Of a DNA stretch of 64,000 bases, positions 24,101-37,331 are shown piece after piece. The notes under the pieces were generated by a model. It had not been told where the DNA came from. It ran no database searches and was given only the letters and a program-made list of their open reading frames with translations. Position numbers and translations under genes: made by a program. Numbering within the stretch: the stretch's first letter is position 1; every line of letters starts with the position of its first letter. This DNA comes from Onchocerca lupi (taxonomy: Eukaryota > Nematoda > Chromadorea > Rhabditida > Onchocercidae). The stretch is from NCBI GenBank assembly GCA_028564675.1, contig JAOVVO010000245.1:41033-105032 (forward strand), given 5' to 3'.

Positions 24101-27100
24101 TTCCATCTCTTTCTTGTGTTTCAACATTAATTCTTTTATTTATTTACCTTCGTGTGAGCTTTTCCTTCTTTTCCCATTTTTTTCTTGTGTTTCAATAATA
24201 ATAAATGTGAACTCTCAAAATCTCAGCGGGTACTCAGGAAGCGAAATCAGAAAAATTCTAGCTCAAAAATAGTTTTTTTTTTTTCATAATTTTATCTATT
24301 AAAATACTGAAATTTTCTGTTGTTAAATTTTCTGATTTATAGAGTTTAAAAGAAAATGATATGGTATTGCCTTACCGTGCATGCTACATAACGGATATAA
24401 TTAATATTGATGAAAATTTGAGCTGCTCAGTAAATGGTCGCTTGAGGTAAGTGATATTCTTTCATCTTTTTAAAATTATTTAATTCCTTCTATTGTAATT
24501 AATATATCTAATTTAGGTTGTCAAACATAGCACAGATGTTTTCACTGGGTCAAGGACTAACGACGGTACGCATGCAGCCAGGACTCGTTAAGGAAAATAG
24601 TAAAGTGATGCAATTAACCGCCGTGGGCAATAATCAGGGAATCGTACGACTGGTAGACATTTCATCCGGAACTATCTTCCGGGAACTGCATATTCACACA
24701 TGTCCTATTAAGTAAATTACCATATTTTCATTTAATTTCAGTACTTAACTGTACTTATTCTATATTGTTTTGAGGATTTATTCAATAAATCTATCCACTA
24801 TTTAGCAATCTTAGAATTTATAACAGCTGGATAAGCTGTTAATGATATCGTATTAATTAAAATAGTATTCAACTTACTCATTTCTAATTATAATGCGTAA
24901 TATTTCCTGTGCTGAACTACATTTTCATTGCTTTCATGTGCTCTATGATTTAAAAAATTCCCTTTATATGAAACTGTAAAGTCTCTAATTGAAAAGGCGA
25001 AGAAATACGAAAATTATTGCAGGTGCATAGATTGGTGTGGACCAAATAAACTTGTCTCGGCCGCATATGTTCATTCCTTGAGCACTTCATCATTAGTTAA
25101 AAATGACATTTTTATTACGGATATTCGAACAGGTATAATATTTCTGTGATTTCTCACTAAAATTATCTAATTGTCACAACTTATGAGTTATATCTGCAAC
25201 ATTTTTTTTTTTTTTTTTTTTTTTTTTGCAGGTGAAGGTAAAAGATTACGACCAGAAATAGAAGAGACACCTGTGGAAATGTTACGAGTATCGTTCTACC
25301 AGTAAGTTGATTTATTAATTCGTCATCATTGTTTGGTAGCGATCAGACTACATTTCTTCCTTCTTTCCCTTCTTCTTTCTCAGAATTAATTTAGATCGTC
25401 GTTGATTTATATTATTTTTAACCGATCGATGTGCGTAAAGCTTTGCTTATCTTTGTCAAATTTCCCATATTTTATCTCTTTTCCCTAAATTTCTCGCAGT
25501 TTATTATTCATATATCCTTGATATAAGATTACATATCTCTAGTTTCCGGTAATATAATCTGCTATAATGACACGTTTAGTTGCTATGTTGCGATTGGCTT
25601 CCGTAGTGAACCGCTGGAGATTTGGCATCTAAAATCGATGCGTTTATTAAGAAGAATGTCTCGATCATGTCCTGTTATTGTTGATATGGTGCTTTTTTAT
25701 CACCCTTTCTCTAAAGTTTTAATTAAATTCGTTTTAATTTCATAATCTGGAATTCTTAATTTTTATGCTTCTAGGATTGAATTTTTAGAATTATTCTATT
25801 TCCAGGCCTGGTCTGGAAAACATCATGCAGCGAAACAGATCTCACGTGGAGATGAGCCTGTATTTCGGGAGAATCTTGTTGTTTTAGATGAGGAATGCCA
25901 TTTATACCATGTTGTTGTGAAAGGCTTACATGTAAGGGATGGGAAAGAAGTAAATTCACAGGTATAAATATAGTTGAATTTGTATGGTATCATTTTCATT
26001 ACATTACATAGATACATTTCTTTTTCTTTTAATTTAATTTTCTTCAAGTTTTTGGGAAGAAAACTTTTTGAATCATATTCTTGAAAAGTTCAAAAAAGAT
26101 ATAACTGAGAGATCACATTATCATTCGGTTTAGGATTTGATCGTAATTAAAGATTCCATATAGATATTATGTGAGTTTTACAGGTCTTTCTGATCAAACC
26201 GTTCCGTTTAATCTGCTTAATGATTTCAAATATTTTTAGTTTCAATGATAATGACTTCAAGGAAAGAAGAAGAAGCACAGAAGAGAAAAAATTTAAAATT
26301 TCCAATTTTTTAGCCTTCATTAACGTTTTTCTAAAAAATTTAATTCTGCAGTGGAAAAGTGGTGCGGCAGTGAAATGCTTGGTATGGAAAGATGATTTAT
26401 TGGCAATGGGTGATGCTTGGGGACGTTTAGGTGTATGGGATTTAGGGCAGCGACAATGCCATCAAACACGTAGCACTTCAAGAGGGCCAATCTTGAAACT
26501 TGTTTTTTCACGAATTCCAAATGATCATACGCTTGCGGTGCTGCACCGGCATACTGTTGTTCTATGGGATTCCGAACAGCTTCTCGTACTTCAGGTATAT
26601 ATTACATCAGACTGAAACAGATGAAACGTCCTTTCAGTGCAGTTTTTCGAAAAAATTGTTGATTAGATTTAAGTCATAATTATTCATCGGCTCTGGTTTG
26701 TCGAAGTTCATGAAGATTTTTCTTCTCAAGAATTTTATTCTCATAATTTAATATAACTTCACTTTGGATTTATAAGCTGACCATTGTACTATTGTTTCTT
26801 CATAATTTAGTTTGGATATGACAGATGATAACGTCACTGTGTTTAAAACAAAAATACATGTTTATTTCAAGTTATTGTCTATCCTTTCAAATTTCTGTCC
26901 ATAAATTCTTACGAATTTATTTTGACAAAAACTTATTATATAATCGTGAGTTGAGTTTTGTTCAACAGTTACTCTTAACTTTCTCCATCCAAACATTACT
27001 CGTTTTTCAGCAATGCAACAGTATCGATACTTCAGTTTCATTTTTGGATATTGATTTACACGGCATATATCCCCTAGTAGTTTGTTCGGATAATTCTTTC

Positions 27101-29147
27101 CGTTGTATACCGCTTGTTTCTTCAGAAGTTCGTCGTCATTCAGGTTTAAAAATTAGACATTCTATAGGATTACGAATTTCATAATTTTTGAACCATTCTC
27201 TCCCAACTTATCCTGAATCAATTATTTGGCAAATGTTTTAGGATGACTTTAAAATCACTATAACACATTTATTCTTACTTTTACTTGATATTATTATTTT
27301 GAATGTTTCAGATCTTCCTCTACTACTCGAAATTGATTCCTCGCAACTTTTAACAACAGTTTTGAATAATAATGATTCGAAGACTATGTTTTTGCATGGA
27401 CTTTTGAGACTGAATGATAAGATTCCATTTGATGATAATAATCTTCATCGGTATCCTATCGTACATCGACTTTTCGGCGAACGATGGTTGTATGATCTGT
27501 GGTTAGTGGTGATATCTACACTTCAGGATACACCGCTTTCATCGCGATTGCAAATATTTTGGAGTCCCTTCTATTTAAAAGTATCTATTTTTGGTGTATG
27601 ATGCGATGTTTTTTTTTTCATTCTCCACTTATTTATATGAATGTTTACTATGTTTCAGCGAAGAGTAGAACAACTCCTTGCATGTCTGATGAGTTTACCC
27701 GATTTGAATTCTGCTCAAGTTGACATTTTGGTTCATCTTGCAATTGTTTTACAAAAGGTTGATTTGATATTTGAATTCCGTCCAGAAGTTTATTTGATGT
27801 TGCTAAATTTTAAGGATTTTTTAAAAGAATTATTAGGTTTTGATAAATTATACAAAGAATTGATGTTTTTTAAGCATGATTGGGCGATGCAATTGTTACT
27901 TGGTTCACATGAGGAATGTCGTACTAACGCCTTACGAGCTTGTCTTCTTGCTTCAGATGTTAGTTCGGAAGGAGCTCGAAGTATTATCAAACTTGTTGCA
28001 ACCAATCTTATTGCGAATGAATGCATGACAGGTAATGAGAATTTCTTTGTTGTTAAAACTTATGTCTAAAAATTTAAATCCTTTTATAATTATTCATAAT
28101 CCTTGTTAAATATCGCTTAATATTCTTTCTTTGCAGAATCTTTATTTATTATTGTTTATTTCATTGATTTCAATTTTAGTTTTAATGAGATCGACTTGCA
28201 GACGGTGTACAAATGTTATTTTTGATTGGACACGGTGATGATGCTTGTCGTTATCTACAAGCTCATGGTTTCTGGAGCAAAAGTTTTCATTTTGCTAAAG
28301 TCATTTATTCCACATTGTTAAATTTAATAATTTTTTTCTAGAATATGCCTGATAGTCATGATTACTGGGATGCAAGGAAAAAAACCTAAGATTAGGAAAA
28401 GAGGAAGTTTTCAAGGCTATTCCTTATTATAACACTCTTAATATTAGTTTTTTTTTTTCCAAGAAAAAAAAATGATGCTAAAACACTGTTAGCCTTCCTT
28501 ACTAGATCTCTGAGAAATACACAAATGAAATTTATCTACTTGTTAGCAGTGATTCGAATAAATAAAAAGAAATGGCTATAAAAATTTTTATTTTAGTAAT
28601 GAGTCTTTTCATTAAAGTTTCATATCTAATTATGGCATTTATGATGGATGGAATTTCTGAATGAACTAGCAAAATACAACGGAAGACCTCATCTGAACCA
28701 AATCATTCATAAAGCTATAGCAATTATTAGAAAAATGAAAAAGTTGAAGTTCTTTTGCCATGTAAAATTCTCAATTTTTAAAATTATTTCAGCTTGGTTT
28801 TGATGATTGGAAGGATGTTGGCAACAAATGGGTCGAACATTTAACAACATCAAAATCACAAAAAGCAAGTTGTAACTGGATTAAGTTTCCATCTTTTCTT
28901 TTCGATTTTCGATTTTCACTGTTTCCGATATCACTTTTATGTATTTCAGAATTTATGCTCTTTGCTGGCTGCAAATATCGGAGACTGGAATCGATTATCG
29001 ACGCTTTTAATGCAAAATTCAAAGATAGCAGTTGCACGGCACTTGCTTAAAACGGTAGAAGCTCGATCTATTTTTGTCGCATATCGCCCACCCACAGAAT
29101 CAACGGATGAGATTCAGGAAATTATATCTCGAACTTCCGATCCGTAA
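21145..29147 (+). CDS. WDR11: WD repeat-containing protein 11
   Basis: WDR11 acts at the trans-Golgi network, where with FAM91A1 it tethers vesicles, and it is linked to ciliogenesis. Nineteen exons: 21145-21203, 21735-21846, 22125-22275, 22569-22742, 23031-23209, 23312-23626, 24343-24446, 24517-24711, 25023-25132, 25232-25301, 25580-25688, 25806-25961, 26352-26594, 27011-27143, 27312-27580, 27659-28031, 28202-28299, 28793-28864, 28950-29147. All phases agree: 1039 residues against 1224 in human. Family matches include NEKGLLVYGAHCMVVVVD, RCASADVGGTVVVWDI, SRDFLLVLHSPNNLILWN, FSVDPFDSRNI, EPLEIWHLKSMRLLRRMS, WKSGAAVKCLVWKDDLLAMG, and IKLVATNLIANECMTDGVQ followed by DACRYLQAHGFW. WD propellers fill the N-terminal two thirds and a helical solenoid the rest. 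The C-terminal end is shorter than in vertebrates. The intron at 28865-28949 has a GC donor. The first intron splits the Trp codon of the conserved DAFSW. Confidence 0.95.
24062..24194. repeat. 71-bp tandem duplication in WDR11 intron 6
   Basis: The phrase ACCTTCGTGTGAGCTTTT with its pyrimidine-rich flank, ending TTTCTTGTGTTTCAA, occurs at 24062-24124 and again at 24132-24194. The surrounding intron is made of TTTA/TTTAT words. Confidence 0.7.
25202..25227 (+). repeat. 26-nt poly-T next to a WDR11 acceptor
   Basis: An uninterrupted T run directly followed by GCAG, the 3' splice site of WDR11 exon 10. It acts as the polypyrimidine tract and is likely length-variable. Confidence 0.8.
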
Positions 29148-30604
29148 TATTCACAATATTAATGAATTCGGGAATATTTCGATAGTAGCAAAAAAATAAA
29201 TGTAAGAAATTATGCAGAAAGTGAATGGAAGAAATGCTAATTATTGTGGAAATCGTTATTGCTATTGTATTTCGGGTCTGTTATATTTTAGCTCATTTTA
29301 GATATTTTTTGTCAAAGTATAAATATTTGACAAATAATACCATGAAGAAAAGTAATTAGAAAGATTTTCTTAATATATTAAAAGCTTATACCAGAAGATA
29401 TATCTTAATATTGCTAATAAAATGAATTATATTTTTTATAATACTGCTGGAGATGCTTTTAGATCTATTTAGTATATTATGTTTGATATATTGAAGAAAT
29501 ATAAAGATGAACGTTAATTTTTGGTTTTTACTTTAGGTTCTAAGTTTTAGAGAAATTTGATATGGAATGTCTAGAAACTTAGCATCACTGGAGCTGAGAA
29601 AGAAGTTGAGTTTGGGATGATCAGGATGAAAAAGGATAGAAGTTTTAAAAGTAAGCTAAGTAAGCAAAAGTATTCAAATATTGTCATAATAATTTAGTTA
29701 TGCTGAGAAATAAATTTACATATAGATTAGATAATAATTAAAATAATAGGTATATTATACCTATCATGCATTGCAAACAAATGATTATTAAATCAGAGTA
29801 TAAATACTTAAAATGAAAAGAGTATAAGATTGTAATATATTATAAAGACAGAACTGTATTCGAAAAACCAAAAAGAAAAAGATAGTCAGAAAAATTAAGA
29901 TTGTCTTTTTAATCCATTGCTAAGATCAAGAAGAGAAATATACATTAACTTTTTTCAGTTAAGTTACATTAGAGATTTATATGTCATAAGTGTGGAAGGA
30001 TAAACGATGTGTTTCATAAAAAGATCAAATCATGATACTTCTCAGCATTTTTTATGATATCGAAAATTCCGAAGATATTTATTGTTTTCTTTTGTATCTT
30101 TTGTATCTACTATCTACTTTGTATCTTCTTTTGTATCTCAGAAATTATATCCCTAATTTTATAAAATAAAAATCAAATGGTTACATAGTGTGAGAGGAAT
30201 TTCTTCTTTTACCGCTCCAACTACTAAAATTAATTTTTATGAATTGAAATTTCTGCAAATTTTGAATTTCGGAAAGAGCGAGGAGAAAAAATTCGACAAT
30301 TTTCCATTTTCTATTCATTAATCTGAAACAAAAAAATAGGTTAATTTCTTAATAGGTGAAGGATAAATTATATTTTCCTTTTGCTTCTCATGGCATTCAC
30401 TTTTTTTTCCAAAATATTCTTTTTGCAGAATTTTCCAGATGAAATTAGGCAAGAGTTTTAATTTAAATGATAAGTAATGAGTATTATTTATGAGCTGTAA
30501 AGAAATTGTAATTTGAACGTGTAATGATAATTTTTGATTCGTAAAACAACAATAATATTGATTTTTCAGATCATATGAATGCTATCAAATATAATTCATA
30601 GATG

Positions 30605-30880
30605 CATTCAATTCCGAGAATGATTCGAGAACAGCAGGATGGTAATTCGATAGTTCAATAGCACAAACAACAGTTCATCAGGAATGAATCAATAGTGATA
30701 TTGGAGTAGGAAGAACAACAATAGAGGAATGACAGTTACAAAAGTAGGATAAGGCATCTTAGTATCCTATGCCACCATCGATTCATTGTTAAATGTAGTT
30801 CCTGATGAATTGTTGTTCGTGCTATTGAACTGTTGAATTGCTATTCCTGCTGCTGTCAATTCTCGGAATTGAATTGCAAT
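30605..30880. repeat. Imperfect inverted repeat (foldback/MITE-like)
   Basis: Left arm 30605-30685 and right arm about 30798-30880 are reverse complements at roughly 80% by eye. CATTCAATTCCGAGAAT pairs with ATTCTCGGAATTGAATTG, AGTTCAATAGCAC pairs with GTGCTATTGAACT, and TTCATCAGGAA pairs with TTCCTGATGAA. The loop is about 110 bp. No target-site duplication was identified and no coding capacity is present. Confidence 0.75.
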
Positions 30881-31139
30881 CGAATTCTCTCTCTCTCTCG
30901 AAATCCTTTTCTTTTTAACTTCTTCGGCGCTATTTAATTTCGTTGAAAATATCTACCTGCTATGTGATTCCTTTGAAATTTTTTTATACGATTAATTACA
31001 TTGATATATAACTAAATACATTTTTTTTTTCTACTTTGTCAACATATATTCGACCATAGATCTTCGTCAATAGATTTAGTCATGCTCACTTAGTTTTAAT
31101 TATCAAAGGTGTGACAGGTAAAAAAAAAAAAAAGAGAGA

Positions 31140-31345
31140 AAATGTTTAAAAATACGCGCCTATTCGAATGCAACGTTGTGTCAAAATTTCAAAGCAAATC
31201 GATGAAGAATTTTGCAACGTTGTGTCAAAAGTCACAACGAATATTTACATTTTTATTTATATAGACTAGCTGAATGGCCACACTTCACGTGACAGGTCTG
31301 TATAAATTAGTTGGACCTGTCACACTCCGTATGGACGGTTACAAT
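31140..31345 (+). repeat. Dispersed repeat, copy B
   Basis: Second copy of the repeat at 11436-11690, in the same orientation, with an internal doubling of AACGTTGTGTCAAAA. It contains TAGACTAGCTG and CACGTGACAGG. It lies between WDR11 and the thioredoxin-like gene. Confidence 0.65.
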
Positions 31346-33040
31346 TAGTATGGGAATAAATTTTTATACGAAATAGTTATCAGATATATGATTTGTATTT
31401 AAGTAATCAAAAAATTTCGAAAGTCTACTTTTTCTCTTTTTTCTCCCTCTTTCTTGTTCCTTTTCTCTCTAAGATGAAGGAAAAGAATTTTCAAATTTCG
31501 ATCAAAAAGAATTTTATACTAACATTTCAACACTAATTTATTGTAGTATGGAAATTTCAATTTCTAGCTTCAAGCATATCCTCTTTTTTGTTTACTTTAT
31601 TTTTGCTTTGTTTCATTTGCTTTTTTTTCAATGATTAGTAACATTAATTTGTAGAATATAGTTATTCGACATAATTATTCATTAAAAAATGAAAAAAAAA
31701 AGAAAGCTAAAGGGAGTGAAAAAATTGTTGTATTATATAAATCATATATTGTTTTAAATATGCATTAATTTATCACAATTAATAATACATATAATACATT
31801 CTACAACAAAAACATATTTTATTTGCATAATATATTGCACTCATCATTCAAAACATTTCCTATGTTAAATAAATGAAGAAAAAAATTATTGAGCAAATAT
31901 TATGTTAAAAAAAATTGTTATTGAATTACTTATCAAAAATTTGATAAATAATTCGACGACAATTTTTTATGACATATTTTTCCGTTTTCCTTCTTTTTTT
32001 TTGCTTTTTTATTTTAATGAATTTATTTGTTACATGGATAGAAATTACTTATTATTTATAATAAGATGAATAATTTAATCAGTCTCTTATACTGCATAGA
32101 ATTTCGCAGTAGATTTTTATTTAATTAATTTAGGATTTGTCACATTTCAGATTATTATTTGTTAAATAGGAAAATAACTTATATTATTATGTGTTATATA
32201 ATTATTTCATATCATAACATTGATCATAACTTGGATATCCAAGCAAGTATTTAAAAAATATTTTACCAAAAAGAAAAGAAAATACGCTTAACTGATAATT
32301 TACTTCACTTTAATAGAGAAATGGCTAACAGAACTAGTTTACTTTGAAAAAAGAAAGAAAAAAAAATGAATATGTTTCATACAAATGTAATTATAGTTTG
32401 AAAATTCCGAAGATTGAAAATTTTTTTTTTTATTCTGCAAAAAATTTGAATTTAAACTAAGCAAATTTAACAATTTTTTTTAGTTTTATTACTGATCTTT
32501 GACCATCTAATCATTCCTAAATTTTTTTTCTCTGTTCAACTTTTAGTAAAAGAAAGGCGAAATAAGAAGGAAAAATACACAATGTATTCGTAAATAGAAA
32601 CAAATCTTGCAGCAATAAGAAAAAATTTTGAAGTTTTAAAAAATTTGTAAAATTGAAATAGCAAAATCAAGATTATTTGATTTGTATGTCTGACATATAG
32701 CAGTTAATTTTGAAATTGATATTCCAATCAGATATGCTATTGGATACAATCAAATTATTCAGCCAAATTAAACTTTACGATTGCTGGTAAAATATTTACT
32801 AAATTAGAATCAATCGATTGTTTCAATTTTAAAATTGACAATTCGTATAATTTTTGCATTTCAAATTCAAATTTTAATCAAAAGGAATAAAAAAACAAAA
32901 AAATTGTACCATTTAATTCACATTATATGATCATAAAATTTGGTCTAATTATGATAGTTGTAATATCCTTATTTGGCAATAATGTTTGCTAATTTTTAAA
33001 CCTCAAAAGAAAATAATCGTGAATGAACCAAAAGTTTGTT

Positions 33041-36000
33041 TTAGTTAGTTTTTGATTTATTATTATCCGTCACAATTACCACATGTTGCTTTCTCCTAGC
33101 ATTTGCATAAATTGCTACACCAACGATTGCAATTAATCCACCGATACCGATTACGGTAAGTGCTTGACTATCATCCTGAAATATTTGCATAGATAAAGAA
33201 AAAAAAGAAAAGACCAGAAAAAGCAAATAAAAGATGAGATCGAAAGAAATTATTATTATATTATCTTATCATGGCAAATCTTTTAATTTTGATATAATCA
33301 TATGTCGGATATGAATGTATAATGAAAATAGATTTCCATTAAAAAATATTATCAATCAAATTGATTTCTCAAATATCGAAAAAGTTTTGAAATTAAAATT
33401 TTTGAATTATATAATTTTGTCATTGCTTATAAATGCATCAATTGTAAAATCATTGTTGGATTTTGTAAATTAATAAAATTAACAAATGATATCAATAAGA
33501 TTAATAAATCGAGAAATCGATAAAATTAATAAATTGGGAGATCTAATATATATATATATATATCATTAGAGTGATTTAAAAAAAAAAAAAGAACATAATA
33601 AATTAAATTCAAATTCGAGAATTTTGAAATAAGTGGAAAAATAAAATGATAGAAAAGATTACCAAAATATCTACAATTCGTTCCTTAATGTGTTCGTAAA
33701 AGTTTTCAAGTGCTGTTGGTGGTTCTGGCACGTGATATCCACGTAAATCCTTGAATTTATACAATGCAAATGTTGTCAAGCTTCGAATATTTTTGGCTGC
33801 ATCTTTATAGCGATACATTCTTCCCCGATGAAAGCTATAAATTTGAAACTTTGAAACGATTAAAACTTATAATTTTAACTCGACATGTTTATTTTACAAT
33901 GGCAAAAGTTAATGTCAAAATTAGAAATCGAAAATTGTAAATTAAAAAATGAAATTTTATCTGCAAGAAAAATAAATATCCATTTTTATTACGTATAATT
34001 CATAATACTTACAGAAGAAATACTGGACATTGAGAATCATCCAACTGAAAACGATCCGTAACATCATCGTTGATTGACATGTCTACTTTACCGACCTTTA
34101 CTAAGCCTCGTAATCTGAAAAATTTTTCAATGATCTAAATTCAAAAAAAATTTTTCAATATCGTTTTCAAATTTCCATCTTCCAAATTTTTAAAATTTGA
34201 TAAAAAAAAAAAAAAACTTTACTTACTTATGTGCTACAGATTCCCATGATGAAATAAATGCATTACAGTCCGGTTCTTCCGAATTATAACTGAAAAAATT
34301 GAAAAAAAAAATAGCCAATTAAAAGTTTTGAAAACCGTAAGAATTTTGAAATAATTTTTAATTAATTAAAAGCTTATAATTGAAAAAAAAAGGTTTTTTG
34401 AAAATTTTCATTAACATTTAAATGTTTAATATTGAATTTTTTTTTTTATTATTCTAATCATAATGCTAAATTAAAATATGAAATTTAATATGAAATACTT
34501 ACAACATGACAAACCAATCTAATGCACCTTCATCAGGTGAAAAACTATTCGTATGATCCTCAAAATTATCATCCGTAAGATCCCAAGTAACAACTTCATC
34601 ATGCGATCGTAGCCATCGTAGTACTGTATCCGAATCCTTGAAATCACCTAAGAGAAGAAGATTTAGTCTTAAAATTTGTAAGTATTGTTTCGAAAATTTA
34701 CAAAATTTGATAAAATACTTGAATCAAATCATCATAAATATAGTTTAATTAGTTAAATCATCATAAATGTGATTTAATTAGTCAAATTATTGCAAATCTA
34801 ATCTCTAATTAATTAATGAATAAATGAAAATTTAACATTGCTCGATAAAAAAAATTTTTTTTTTTAATTTAAAAATAAATTCAAATTTTAATTATAATAA
34901 TTCATATATGCATTTACCATCATATGTGATCGGATTTTTCCGCCTAAAATAAACAATAGCTGGAAATGTTGCAACACCAAGCTCACGAGCAACACTTCGA
35001 TCATCCGTTTTAACAACCTTTAAATAATTAAAAAATTAATTACCTCTGTTAAAATATAAAATATAACAATAATTAAATAATTCATTTTCTATCCAGAAAA
35101 AAAAGAACATAAATGCATATTTTTAGTTAATAATATTTAGTTGATTTATGTTTTTACGCTTTTTTTGTTCTAGATTATTTCAATCAACATTTTGTGAAAA
35201 AAACTAAATTATTAAATTTTACGTACAAATGATTGGAAATTTAAATATTTTTGATGATTTTTTTCTTTTTTTACATACTTGAATATGAAAATTTAAATAA
35301 TATGCTAATATCATTTCTATTAGAGGAAGAAAAAAATACAAATTTAAATGAAAAAAAAAATGAATTTTAAACAAACTTCAATGTATCCGGTTGCTTCAAT
35401 ATCATCATCGATTTTTTCGATTTCCACAAGTGCTTCACCACAATTTGGACATTTCGCATATCCGTCATCTATATAAATAAAAATGTAATCTATAAAAGTA
35501 ATATAATTTTCGGTTATCGATCGATTTAATCAATTTTTAATCATACCTATAAAATTAATTGTAATTTAACAATTAAAACCATTTTCTCTATTATTAAATT
35601 ACTTTTTTGATCGAGAAAAAAAAAGAGTGAAAAAATTAAGCTAAAAATGAAATTCGTATCTAAATTATCTCAATGATCTTATTAAATTCATTACTATTAC
35701 ATTATTTATTTTACTGATTAAACAATTCAATTATTATTGCATTATCTCTTATCAATCTTTTATCTATAACAAATAATATTGTTAGTAGTATCATTACAGC
35801 TTATTGCTATTTAAATAAATGTAGTCAATTATTTTTTAAATATTAATTTAATTTTTTGTTTTTCTTTAATTTAAAAAGTCAATTTCGTTTGCAAATCGTT
35901 GACAAAAAAAAAACAAACTAACAAAAGAATATGACAAGATTTTTGCTTGCATCACGGATAATTTCATCAATTTTATCCTCATCAACATCTTCTATCGTAT

Positions 36001-36909
36001 TATCTTCATTTTGCGTAAGATCTTGACGTGTTGACGTTGTTTGACGTATTTCCTTCTATAACTGTTAATGAATGTCATAAAATAGAAAATGATAAATGTT
36101 TTAATTAATTTTCACTTTTACTAATTAATTTATAAATGCTATTTAAATGTCAATTATTAAACATAATTGTCACCAATTTTTTGGAAAAGTTTTTTATATT
36201 TGATATTAAATTTTGATTTTACAAGTTATTAAAACAATATTTCTATCGTTTCTAATTTTAGCAGTTGAACAAAATTTCATTTTTATCATATTTAATTATA
36301 ATTTTTTACAAAATAATAATAATAATTCCAAAGTAAAATAAGTCAAAATAAATAAGTAATGAAATTTTCATTTTTTCAAATAAACAAAAAAAAAAAGTGA
36401 AATTCTCACGTATTAAAGTAAACAAAAAATGAAAATTTTACATATTCAAATATATAATGAAATTTTCATGTATTCGAATAAATAAACAATAAAATCTCAA
36501 CGTATTCAAATAAAATGATTAATCAAAAATAACCAATCAAATAAAAGATTATATAACAATAAAAACTTCAACAATAAGCATAAAAAATAAAAAAATAAAA
36601 CAAACTTAAAAAAAATAGAATAAACCAATAATTTTATGATAATAACAATAATAGTAATGAAAATAATTGAAAAATGATAATTTGATAATAATAACAATAA
36701 TAATAAGAAGAAAAGAATACCTTTTGTTTTGCATTATTTTTAATTGAAGATGATGTATGAGTTTGATGTTGTTGTTGTTGATGATGATGATGATGATGAT
36801 AATGTTCTTTAGGTGATTCGTCTAATTTTGATGATTTAATTCGTTTTGCTTCCAATATATACGATGATAATAATAGTAGAAATAATAATGAAATAGAATT
36901 CATTGTCAT
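33041..36909 (-). CDS. Membrane protein with two thioredoxin folds
   Basis: Nine minus-strand exons (36721-36909, 35923-36055, 35377-35468, 34918-35017, 34503-34647, 34227-34289, 34013-34114, 33663-33834, 33041-33175) give 376 residues. An N-terminal signal peptide (SISLLFLLLLSSYILEA) is followed by a His/Gln-rich run. Thioredoxin fold 1 (about 95-200) has the redox motif CPNC (Cys114, Cys117) and a cis-Pro in VATFPAIVYF. Fold 2 (about 212-310) has EPDC with only one Cys (Cys228) and a cis-Pro in SQCPVFLLFHRG. One membrane helix (ALTVIGIGGLIAIVGVAIYA) and a short basic tail end the chain, so it is a type I membrane protein with a lumenal catalytic part. A protein disulphide isomerase-like role in the ER is inferred from the folds. 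I recognise the superfamily but not a specific orthologue. The fold 1 motif CPNC is unlike the CGHC of classical PDI. Confidence 0.85.
33546..33563. repeat. (TA)n microsatellite
   Basis: A run of alternating TA inside the last intron of the thioredoxin-like gene. Confidence 0.8.
36776..36800 (-). repeat. Coding trinucleotide repeat (His/Gln run)
   Basis: GTT and GAT triplets on the plus strand encode Gln and His runs in the thioredoxin-like protein (six His, then four Gln). The array is likely length-variable between individuals. Confidence 0.75.
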
Positions 36910-37299
36910 ATAAAATTTAATATCTCTTTTATATATATAATATTAATAATAATAATAATAATAATAATTATTATTACTCATAAAAAATTTTATTCGAATA
37001 GTATAATAATAGAGGAATATAGGAATTCAAAAATATATTACACACTTACGTATGTATGCATATGCAAAGATAAGAATATGAATTAAATCCGATAATTATA
37101 GTATCAGATGAAGAATCAAAAATTATATAATTAGAAAATAAATACTTAAACTGAAGACAGAAATAATATAATAATTTTAAAAGAAATGAATTAGAATTTC
37201 AATTTTGAAAATGAATAACACAACTCTTTCCCTCAATCGGATGATGTAATGAAATTATCGTAGTTGAAAACGAAGCAAGTTGAAGATATATGTGTGAAT

Positions 37300-37331
37300 G
37301 TGTGTATGTATGTATGTAGGTATGTATGTAT
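37300..37331. repeat. (TATG)n microsatellite
   Basis: GTGTGTATGTATGTATGTAGG followed by further TATG units. Confidence 0.85.

Larger units (their letters stand above)
29148..33040. other. WDR11 to thioredoxin-like gene spacer
   Basis: About 3.9 kb between convergent 3' ends. It contains a foldback repeat (30605-30880), dispersed repeat copy B (31140-31345), a CT repeat near 30888-30899 and otherwise very AT-rich sequence with no supported gene. Confidence 0.6.

Noticed and set aside
25771..26047. Minus-strand ORFs opposite WDR11
   Set aside because: They are antisense shadows of WDR11 exon 12 with no independent support.
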